13,852 nucleotides of DNA from Deltaproteobacteria bacterium (lineage in GTDB: Bacteria > Desulfobacterota > DSM-4660 > Desulfatiglandales > HGW-15): the NCBI GenBank assembly GCA_024641835.1, contig JAHECH010000035.1, positions 1-13,852 of the forward strand. The letters are read 5' to 3'. The notes beneath the pieces are model-generated. The model saw only the letters and a program-made list of their open reading frames with translations. It was not told the DNA's origin and ran no database searches. The translations under genes were made by a program, and so were the position numbers. Position 1 is the stretch's first letter; every line of letters begins with the position of its first letter. Shown here one piece after another: positions 8,019 through 13,852 of this stretch.

Positions 8019-8025
8019 AAAGGGG
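8019..8025 (+). promoter_or_regulatory. Ribosome-binding site deciding the hdrC start
   Basis: AAAGGGG lies 11 nt before ATG 8037. The alternative in-frame starts GTG 8013 and ATG 8016 overlap the hdrA-2 stop and have no Shine-Dalgarno-like sequence upstream. Confidence 0.5.
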
Positions 8026-8036
8026 ACGTGAATACA

Positions 8037-8606
8037 ATGACGGCACACAGTCCTGTGAAAGGACATCAATCCCACCCTTCTGACCTTCTTGCAGCCGTGC
8101 AGGAGAAGGTTCAAGCGTGCATGCAGTGCGGGACCTGTTCCGGCTCTTGCGCCAATTCTTTTGCCATGGATCTCACACCCCGTCAGCTCTGGCGGCTGGC
8201 TCAACTGGGAGAAAAGGAGGAGATCTTCAACAGCAAGACCTTTTACCTCTGCTCAGCCTGTTATTACTGCACGCTCCGGTGCCCCAGGGGCCTTCACCTT
8301 ACTGAAGCGATGGGCGATCTCAAGAGACTGGCCGCAGCAGAGGGCATCTACAAATACAGGCAGAGTGCGAACTTCTATCGAACCTTTATGGATACAGTGC
8401 GGCGCTACGGGCGGGTACGGGAAATGGAATTCATGAACCGCTATTTTTGGTCCATGAAAAACCCCATCTTCCCACTTGGCTACGCTTCTCTCGGGCTTAA
8501 GCTCATGAAAAAGGGAAAGGTTTCTGTTGAGATCCCCAAGCTTTTCGGGAAGGGACGTTTTGACAGGCTTTTTGCCAAAGTCGCGGAACTGGAGGAAAAA
8601 GCATGA
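8037..8606 (+). CDS. hdrC: HdrC-like 4Fe-4S subunit
   Basis: A 189-residue soluble ferredoxin-type protein that wires HdrA to HdrB. Two classic four-Cys motifs are visible: CMQCGTCSGSCANS and CSACYYCTLRCPRG. The flanking segments (DLTPRQLWRLAQLGEKEEI, TEAMGDLKRLA) are typical of HdrC. The C-terminal part is basic, and no membrane span is seen, so this is the soluble HdrABC type rather than the membrane HdrDE type. I prefer ATG 8037. Starts at 8013 or 8016 would add up to eight residues and overlap the preceding stop. Its stop overlaps the hdrB start by 4 nt (ATGA), so HdrC and HdrB are likely made in equal amounts. Confidence 0.93.
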   Translation: MTAHSPVKGHQSHPSDLLAAVQEKVQACMQCGTCSGSCANSFAMDLTPRQLWRLAQLGEKEEIFNSKTFYLCSACYYCTLRCPRGLHLTEAMGDLKRLAAAEGIYKYRQSANFYRTFMDTVRRYGRVREMEFMNRYFWSMKNPIFPLGYASLGLKLMKKGKVSVEIPKLFGKGRFDRLFAKVAELEEKA

Positions 8607-9478
8607 AGTACATCTACTATCCCGGCTGCTCTCTTGAAGGCACCGCCAGAGAATACAACATCTCCACACAGGCAACAATGTCGGCTCTCGGCGCGGAGCT
8701 TGTAGAGCTTGAGGACTGGACCTGCTGCGGGGCGAGTGCGGCTGAGGCGAGGAGCTACCTCCTTTCCATGGTTCTTGCGGCTCGGAACCTCGCCCTTGGG
8801 GAAAAGCAAAACTCAGAGGCCAATTTCCTGGTTCCTTGCAGCTCCTGTTACCTCAATCTGAGAAGAGTGGAAGATCACATTCATCGCGACGATACCCTGC
8901 TCGGAAAGATCAATGAGGCTCTGGTTGAGGAAGGGCTCCACTTTGATGGGAAGAGAAGGGTACGCCATCTCCTGGATGTTCTGGTCACCGATTTCGGCGC
9001 TCAAGCTGTGAGGCCGCTTGTGAAGCATGAACTCTCGGGTCTGCGCGTGGCGCCTTATTACGGTTGCCAAGCTTTGCGACCTTATGCTACTTTTGATGAT
9101 CCGCAGCAACCCAGAAGCATGGAGCCCCTTATTGAGGCTCTTGGGGCGGAAATCCATTCCTGGAACGCCGGTCCCAAGTGCTGTGGTGCCGCCCTGATGA
9201 CGACAAAAAAGGAAGTGGCTTTGGAGCTGACGGCTGGCATCCTCAAGGAGGCTCAGGGCGCTGACTGCATCGTCACTGTCTGCCCTATGTGTCAGATGAA
9301 TCTTGAAGCTTACCAGGATGCGATCTCTGATGCGAAGGGGGAAGACCTGCGAATCTCTGTACTCTACCTCCCCCAGCTGATGGGGGTCGCTTTCGGGCTT
9401 CCCGAGGAGAAGCTGAAAATGAAGCTCAATCTCGTTGTGACCGGTGCTTTCAAGGAGAAGATAAGATTCGCAGCGTGA
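8603..9478 (+). CDS. hdrB: HdrB-like CCG-domain catalytic subunit
   Basis: A 291-residue protein with the two CCG domains that define HdrB. The first runs from YYPGCS (Cys9) through WTCCGAS to PCSSCYLN. The second runs from YYGCQAL through KCCGAA to CPMCQMN. In methanogen HdrB these cysteines bind two noncubane 4Fe-4S clusters that reduce the CoM-S-S-CoB disulfide. In a bacterium without those cofactors the thiol/disulfide substrate is unknown. Length and motif order are normal for the family. GGAGG at 8591-8595 lies 7 nt before ATG, and the start overlaps the hdrC stop. With HdrA-2 and HdrC it should form a soluble HdrABC unit. Confidence 0.95.
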   Translation: MKYIYYPGCSLEGTAREYNISTQATMSALGAELVELEDWTCCGASAAEARSYLLSMVLAARNLALGEKQNSEANFLVPCSSCYLNLRRVEDHIHRDDTLLGKINEALVEEGLHFDGKRRVRHLLDVLVTDFGAQAVRPLVKHELSGLRVAPYYGCQALRPYATFDDPQQPRSMEPLIEALGAEIHSWNAGPKCCGAALMTTKKEVALELTAGILKEAQGADCIVTVCPMCQMNLEAYQDAISDAKGEDLRISVLYLPQLMGVAFGLPEEKLKMKLNLVVTGAFKEKIRFAA

Positions 9479-9498
9479 GGGCCGGGGAAGAGATGTGA

Positions 9499-9519
9499 GG
9501 GCGGGGGTTTATCCTGCCC
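9499..9519 (+). repeat. GC-rich hairpin between hdrB and the selenoprotein gene
   Basis: GGGCGGGG (9499-9506) can pair with TCCTGCCC (9512-9519) over 8 bp including two G-U pairs, with loop GTTTA. No T-tract follows. It might modulate read-through or mRNA processing before the selenoprotein gene. Weak evidence. Confidence 0.3.
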
Positions 9520-9530
9520 ACCAATCCAAT

Positions 9531-9536
9531 GGGAGG
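9531..9536 (+). promoter_or_regulatory. Ribosome-binding site deciding the selenoprotein start
   Basis: GGGAGG overlaps an upstream in-frame ATG (9529), which therefore cannot be the start. GTG 9544 (7 nt away) or ATG 9547 (10 nt away) are the real candidates. I use ATG 9547, which gives MEPIVINRKE. Confidence 0.6.
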
Positions 9537-9546
9537 TTTTTTTGTG

Positions 9547-10848
9547 ATGGAACCTATTGTTATCAATCGTAAGGAAAGTAAGCTTCGCGTGGCTCCTGAG
9601 TGGGCTGATGTTTGTTTTACCTGCGGGACATGCGCCAGCGGCTGCCCGGTCACGGGCGTGGACAACATGGATCCGAGAAAGGCTGTACGTATGGCAGCTC
9701 TTGGACTCGACCAGGAGCTCATTAACTCAAGATTTCCCTGGATATGCACCCTCTGCGGCCGGTGTGAGTATGCCTGTCCTCAGGGCGTGGAGATCCTCAA
9801 GATGATGCGAAAGGCGAGGACCCTTCGTCAAAGAGACAAGGTGCCGGGCCCAATCCACAAGGGCGTGGTCATGGATCTGGAGAGGGGAAACAACCTCGGA
9901 ATCCCGAAAGCGGACTTTCTCTTCTTGCTTGCTGATTTGAGCAAGGAACTTGAGGAGGAGGGTTTCCCGGGATTCTACGCGCCTGTCGACAAAAAGGGTG
10001 CGAATGTCCTCGTCACTGTGAACTCCAAGGAGCCTTTCGGTGAACCGGACGATATGAAATTCTGGTGGCGCATCTTCTATGCGGCCAAGGAGGACTGGAC
10101 CGTGCCTTCCTACAACTGGGAAGGAGTGAACTGGGGCCTCTTCTCAGGGGATGACGAGTCCATGAAGACTCTTGTGGGGCGCATTGTGGAGCACTTGGAG
10201 CGGCTGGAGTGTAAAACGCTTCTCTTACCCGAGTGAGGCCATGCCTACTATGCGACCAGGCTTGGTCTGCAAAACTGGTATCCTGAAGTTTTAAAGAAGT
10301 ACAAGGTCGTTTCGGTCCATGATCTCCTGAAAGAGTACGTCGAAACAGGCAGGATCAAACTCGATAAGACGATCCATGAGGAGCTGACAACGATTCACGA
10401 TCCCTGCAATTACGGACGGAAGAGCCAGAAGACTTTCGGTCACGGCTACTTTGAAGAACCTCGCTGGATTGTGCAGCAGTGCTGCGAGCATTTCGTGGAC
10501 ATGTATCCCAACCGAATGAATAACTTTTGCTGCGGTGCCGGCGGAGGCGCCTGGGCCATGCCTTACTCTGATGAAAGGATCTATTACGGCAGGGTAAAGG
10601 CAAAACAGATCAAGGATACGGGCGCCAAAATTGTTGTTGCGCCGTGCCACAACTGTCGCGACCAGATCATGAAATCCCTCACCAAGGAATATAATCTGGG
10701 TGTTGAGACCAAATATCTCTGGGAGCTTGTCGCCGAGTCTTTGATTGTCGAACCGTGGAATGAAGAAGAAGTCGGAAAAGCCCATGCTTTAAGGGATGCC
10801 CAGTATGAAAGGGATGACGTTGTCTTGGAAGAAGAAGATGAAGAGTAA
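9547..10848 (+). CDS. HdrD-like Fe-S oxidoreductase, selenoprotein (in-frame TGA = Sec)
   Basis: Read through the TGA at 10234-10236, this is one 433-residue protein with Sec at position 230; stopping there would cut it in half. The N-terminal half has two ferredoxin motifs (CFTCGTCASGCP, CTLCGRCEYACPQG). The TGA falls in LLLPE-Sec-GHAYYATR, where family members usually have PECGHA. After it, in the same frame, come a complete CCG domain: HDPCNYGRKS, NFCCGAGGG and APCHNCRDQ, and an acidic tail. This order is that of HdrD/TmcB-like proteins, but no membrane span is visible. The first CCG half is degenerate: only the Sec position of it is recognisable. Likely role: terminal thiol/disulfide or electron-relay subunit working with HdrABC. 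It is the last gene before a strong terminator. A conventional annotation would split it into two genes at 9547-10236 and 10471-10848. Confidence 0.88.
10234..10236 (+). other. Selenocysteine codon (TGA)
   Basis: In-frame TGA between Glu229 and Gly231 of the HdrD-like gene. The reading frame continues open for 203 more sense codons with conserved family motifs, and the position matches a Cys in the expected PECGHA motif. The sel genes are not in the window. Confidence 0.88.
10251..10271 (+). promoter_or_regulatory. Candidate bacterial SECIS hairpin
   Basis: TGCGACCA (10251-10258) pairs with TGGTC plus GCA (10263-10271) over 8 bp with one bulged T at 10268 and apical loop GGCT. The loop begins 22 nt after the TGA, starts with GG, and is closed by an A-U pair, resembling the E. 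coli fdhF element in loop sequence and distance. The bulged U here is on the 3' side of the stem, unlike fdhF. Confidence 0.65.
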
Positions 10849-10883
10849 TGATGGAGTATCCTCTTCAAACGCTGAAGGAGTCT

Positions 10884-10906
10884 AAGGCCCCGAAAGGGGC
10901 CTTTTT
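10884..10906 (+). terminator. Rho-independent terminator of the hdr operon
   Basis: A perfect 8-bp stem, AAGGCCCC / GGGGCCTT, closes on a GAAA tetraloop and runs into TTTTT. It lies 36 nt after the selenoprotein stop codon and separates the hdr operon from the two-component genes. Confidence 0.93.
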
Positions 10907-11066
10907 GTTCACGTTCACCTCAGAGAACACGCGGATCAGATATCTGGCTGATTTTCTTTTTCCCTTCCGGGCGACAACATCTATGAAAGAAAAAGGACAT
11001 GCTCTGCTCTCTGAATTGAGAACTACCTTTTACCGATTTCTCGGATAGAGGGGAGGGTTTTTGGCC
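10907..11066. other. Intergenic region upstream of the kinase gene
   Basis: About 160 nt that should hold the promoter of the two-component genes. I could not find a convincing sigma70 or sigma54 promoter. A 5-bp inverted repeat (ATCAG 10935-10939 / CTGAT 10948-10952) followed by a T-rich stretch is too weak to call. The end holds the ribosome-binding site of the next gene. Confidence 0.4.
11051..11057 (+). promoter_or_regulatory. Ribosome-binding site of the kinase gene
   Basis: GGGAGGG lies 9 nt before ATG 11067 but only 3 nt before the in-frame TTG 11061, so it favours ATG 11067. A second site, AGGAGG at 11099-11104, precedes ATG 11118 by 13 nt and leaves an alternative start open. Confidence 0.6.
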
Positions 11067-12623
11067 ATGAGCCTCAGGAACAATGCCGTGGAAGCCCCAG
11101 GAGGAGAAAAACTTTCCATGAACCTAGGTATCGTCGGCGGTGGAAAGGCCTGCAAATCGCTCCTCCAGCTTCTCTGCACAGATCCTCCACCATACCTTGA
11201 CATCAAGATTCTCGGGGTCTGCGATGTCAACCCCCAAGCCGAAGGCTTCCAGCTCGCGATGGAGATGGGGATCTTCACCACAACCGACTTCCGCGATCTT
11301 TTCACGTTTAAAGAGATTGACGCAATCCTTGAGCTTGTGGGAAGCAGGGAGGTGCTTCTCGACCTCATCCGCCATCGCCCTAAGGGAATCGGCATCCTGG
11401 ATCATAATATTAGTAGGATCTTGCATTATCTCTATTCCTCTGACCGGAGGTTAAAGCTGGCTCAGGAACAGGTGACCCTTGAAAAGGCCATGGCTGATCT
11501 TCTCATCCAACAATCCGACGCAAGGATCGTGGTCTTGACCCCGGACTTTGCCATTGTCGACGCGAATGAGCCTTACTTGTCGGCTGTGGGCAAGCCGAAG
11601 GAGAAGGTCATCGGAGCCCATTGCCATGAATTGACTCACGGTTTGAGCGCCCCTTGTTCCATTTCCCAACCGGAATTAGGCTGCCCGCTCCTCGAGACGC
11701 TCAAAACCGGGAAATCAGCCCAAGTCCTTCACGAACATCTATTGCCCGACGGCCAAAGCACTTACTGCGACCTAGTAACCTACCCACTGAAAGACCGTTC
11801 CGGCCGCACCGTCCGGATCATCGAAATATGGAGAGACATCGCCCACGAACTTTCCAGCCGGTGGGAAAACCGCATGAAAAACCTAAAGGCGGATTTGCAG
11901 AAACTGATCCAGGAGGACCGGATGATTTCCCTGGGAAAGCTTGTAGCGAGCAGCGTGCACGAAATCAACAATCCGATCCAGGGATTGCTCACTTTCAGCC
12001 GGCTGATGGAAAACACGCTCGCCGAAGGGAAGCCGACGAAAAAGAGTCTCCAGGAGTTCAAAGACCACCTTTCCCTCATGTCCGGCGAACTGGAAAGGAT
12101 CGGGAAAATTGTCTCCGGCCTTCTTTCCTTCGCCCGTCAGTCGGAACCTGGATGGAATCCCGTGGATGCCAACGAGATCCTCGATCAGGTGGTTCATCTC
12201 ACGCGCCACAAGATGGATATCCAGAACATCCGTTTGGAGAGCAGACTCACGGACGCCCGGTTAATGATCCACGGCGACCTCCATCAGCTGCAGCAGTGCT
12301 TTCTGAATCTCGTTTTCAATGCCATTGAGGCGATGCCGGATGGGGGTCTCCTGTTCATCAACTCAGGTCTTGATCCCTCCTCCGGACGCGTGAGAGTGGA
12401 GATCCGGGATACAGGATGCGGGATACCGCCGGAGCACCTGGACCACATCTTCGATCCCTTCTTCACCACAAAAGAAGCAGGCAAGGGCACGGGTTTAGGG
12501 TTGTCTATCGTCCACGGCATTGCGAAAGCCCATCACGGAGATATTCAGGTCGAAAGCCGACCGGGGGAGGGAACAGCCTTTATGCTTTTCTTCCCCCCGG
12601 CTCAAGAAGGGGAGCTCCCATGA
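11067..12623 (+). CDS. Soluble sensor histidine kinase with N-terminal Rossmann-like domain and PAS
   Basis: A 518-residue kinase with no membrane segment, so it reads a cytoplasmic signal. Domains in order: a Rossmann-like dinucleotide-binding fold at about residues 18-120 (GIVGGGKACK, then the acidic strand end GVCDVNPQ, then ILELVGSREVL); a PAS domain at about 145-265 with Cys186, His191, Cys197 and Cys206; HisKA with phospho-acceptor His298 in SVHEINNP; and a HATPase with NLVFNAIEAM (Asn418), DTGCGIPP and GTGLGLSI. The Rossmann part suggests sensing of NAD(H) or another nucleotide, and the Cys/His PAS may bind a metal or cluster; both are inferences. The start could also be ATG 11118, which begins exactly at the Rossmann strand. 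It overlaps the next gene by 4 nt (ATGA), so the NtrC-type regulator is its obvious partner. The receiver in HdrA-2 is a candidate second target. Confidence 0.92.
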   Translation: MSLRNNAVEAPGGEKLSMNLGIVGGGKACKSLLQLLCTDPPPYLDIKILGVCDVNPQAEGFQLAMEMGIFTTTDFRDLFTFKEIDAILELVGSREVLLDLIRHRPKGIGILDHNISRILHYLYSSDRRLKLAQEQVTLEKAMADLLIQQSDARIVVLTPDFAIVDANEPYLSAVGKPKEKVIGAHCHELTHGLSAPCSISQPELGCPLLETLKTGKSAQVLHEHLLPDGQSTYCDLVTYPLKDRSGRTVRIIEIWRDIAHELSSRWENRMKNLKADLQKLIQEDRMISLGKLVASSVHEINNPIQGLLTFSRLMENTLAEGKPTKKSLQEFKDHLSLMSGELERIGKIVSGLLSFARQSEPGWNPVDANEILDQVVHLTRHKMDIQNIRLESRLTDARLMIHGDLHQLQQCFLNLVFNAIEAMPDGGLLFINSGLDPSSGRVRVEIRDTGCGIPPEHLDHIFDPFFTTKEAGKGTGLGLSIVHGIAKAHHGDIQVESRPGEGTAFMLFFPPAQEGELP

Positions 12624-13852
12624 CCGAAAAAATGAGCATTCTCGTGGTCGATGATGAGAGGATAGTGAGAGAGTCCTTTCTTCACTGGTTCAAGAAATAC
12701 GGCTACAAGGTGGCCGCTGCCGCCTCCGGCCTGGAGGCCCTGGAACAACTCGAACGCTATCCGTTTGATCTCCTTTTCGTCGATATCAAGATGCCGGGGA
12801 TGGACGGACTGGAGCTTCTGGGAAAAGTCAAAGAGCAATATCCGGAGGCCGTCGTCATCATCATCACCGCTTACGGCTCTATTGACACGGCAGTGAAGGC
12901 CATGAAGATGGGAGCCGCAGACTATCTTCTTAAGCCCTTTCAGCCGGATCAACTCTCCTTGGTCCTGGAAAAGGTGGCGAATCAGAAGCGGTTGGTTTCC
13001 GAGGTTCAATACATGAAAGGGCGTCTGGAGGAAATCACCCGCTTCGACAACATCATCGGCCAATCCCGGGCCATGCAAGAGGTCTTTGATCTCATTCCCC
13101 AGGTGGCTCAAAGCGACGCCTCTGTGCTTATCGTGGGTGAGACGGGAACGGGAAAGGAGCTGGTGGCCAAAGCGATCCATGCGAAAAGCAAGCGATCCTC
13201 CCTCCCTTTTATCGCCATCAACTGCGGAGCCATTCCGGATTCTCTCCTCGAGAGCGAGCTCTTCGGCCATCAAAAAGGAGCGTTCACAGGAGCTGATCAT
13301 CCCCGCAAGGGGTTTTTCGAGGTGGTCTCCGGTGGCACGCTGTTTCTGGATGAAGTTGGAGAAGTGAGTCCCAAGATGCAGGTGGATCTCCTTCGGGTTC
13401 TCGAAGAGAAGAAAATCATGAAAATCGGGGACCGGGTTCCCATCCCCGTTGATTTTCGCCTCATTTCTGCCACCCGCAGAGACCTTGAAAAAGAGGTAAA
13501 TCAGGGCGCTTTTCGAGAGGACCTTTTCTATCGAGTGCATGTGATCACGATCTCTGTTCCGCCGTTGAGAGAGCGAAAAGAGGACATTCCCCTTCTCGCA
13601 GAGCATTTCCTGAGAAAATACAGCCATCAGACAACTAAGCAGGTGGACCGCATCAACCCGGAGGCGATGCAAATGCTGAAAACCTACGACTGGCCCGGAA
13701 ACGTGCGGGAACTGGAAAACGCCGTCGAACGCGCTGTGGTCCTGGCCAAGTCCCGCCTTCTGCGGGCTCCTGACTTCTCTTTCCTCCGCTCTGCCCCGGC
13801 CGGGGAGTTTAAGCCCCGATCCCTCCGTGAAATGGAAAAGGAGTATGTTCTC
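12620..13852 (+). CDS. NtrC-family sigma54-dependent response regulator (3' partial)
   Basis: The 411 visible residues run off the right edge with no stop. The N-terminal receiver has Asp11, Asp12, phospho-acceptor Asp55 (VDIKMPGMDG), TAYG and LKPF. The central AAA+ domain has Walker A GETGTGKE (173-180), the sigma54-contact loop GAFTGA (220-225), Walker B GGTLFLDEVGE, the REDLFYRV stretch, and DWPGNVRELEN. The C-terminal Fis-type DNA-binding helix-turn-helix is just beyond the window; SLREMEKEYVL is the usual lead-in to it. It should activate sigma54 promoters when phosphorylated by the overlapping kinase. AAGGGGAG at 12606-12613 is the ribosome-binding site. Its targets are unknown. The hdr operon is a natural guess, but that promoter lies left of the window. 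Confidence 0.95.
   Translation, partial: MTEKMSILVVDDERIVRESFLHWFKKYGYKVAAAASGLEALEQLERYPFDLLFVDIKMPGMDGLELLGKVKEQYPEAVVIIITAYGSIDTAVKAMKMGAADYLLKPFQPDQLSLVLEKVANQKRLVSEVQYMKGRLEEITRFDNIIGQSRAMQEVFDLIPQVAQSDASVLIVGETGTGKELVAKAIHAKSKRSSLPFIAINCGAIPDSLLESELFGHQKGAFTGADHPRKGFFEVVSGGTLFLDEVGEVSPKMQVDLLRVLEEKKIMKIGDRVPIPVDFRLISATRRDLEKEVNQGAFREDLFYRVHVITISVPPLRERKEDIPLLAEHFLRKYSHQTTKQVDRINPEAMQMLKTYDWPGNVRELENAVERAVVLAKSRLLRAPDFSFLRSAPAGEFKPRSLREMEKEYVL

Noticed and set aside
10234..10236. TGA as a real stop with a separate downstream gene at 10471
   Set aside because: The downstream GTG has no ribosome-binding site, lies inside the CCG domain, and the conserved sequence between 10237 and 10470 would be left untranslated.
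10935..10960. Second terminator-like hairpin followed by a T-rich tract
   Set aside because: The stem is only 5 bp with an 8-nt loop, and the T-tract is interrupted; the strong terminator just upstream already explains the operon end.
10848..11048. 66-codon + strand ORF starting at the selenoprotein stop
   Set aside because: It reads straight through the strong terminator hairpin, has no ribosome-binding site of its own and no recognisable motif.
12602..13672. 356-codon antisense ORF opposite the NtrC-family gene
   Set aside because: The + strand encodes intact receiver, Walker A and GAFTGA motifs; the antisense frame is a shadow.

Overview
The window looks like a stretch of chromosome from a strictly anaerobic, probably Desulfobacterota-type (sulfate-reducing or syntrophic) bacterium. 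This placement is inferred from gene content: soluble heterodisulfide-reductase-like (Hdr) electron-transfer proteins, an MvhD homologue, an FrhB/FdhB-type flavin/Fe-S subunit, a TGA-encoded selenocysteine, and a sigma54-type two-component system. No rRNA or other taxonomic marker is present. All genes lie on the + strand, and no mobile elements, tRNAs or CRISPR arrays are visible.

Region 1 (1-10906) is a tight seven-gene electron-transfer operon whose start lies left of the window. In order it encodes: HdrA with an inserted GltD-like NAD(P)H domain (5' end cut off); MvhD; an FrhB/FdhB-like Fe-S flavoprotein; a second, double-length HdrA with a complete response-regulator receiver domain inserted in it; HdrC; HdrB; and an HdrD-like Fe-S protein whose frame is interrupted by an in-frame TGA that is best read as selenocysteine. 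A strong intrinsic terminator at 10884-10906 closes the operon.

Region 2 (about 11067 to the window end) encodes a soluble histidine kinase (Rossmann-like NAD-binding domain, Cys/His-rich PAS, HisKA, HATPase) overlapping by 4 nt with an NtrC-family sigma54 activator that runs off the right edge.

Working model (inference): NAD(P)H enters or leaves at the GltD module of HdrA-1. Electrons pass through MvhD, HdrA-2, HdrCB and the HdrD-like selenoprotein in a flavin-based bifurcating or confurcating assembly, and the FrhB-like subunit may link it to a formate dehydrogenase or hydrogenase. The kinase carries what looks like a dinucleotide-sensing domain. Besides its NtrC partner, it could phosphorylate the receiver inside HdrA-2, which would give transcriptional and direct post-translational control of the same redox machine. 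The receiver-in-HdrA fusion, the selenocysteine and the Rossmann-PAS kinase are the most interesting points.
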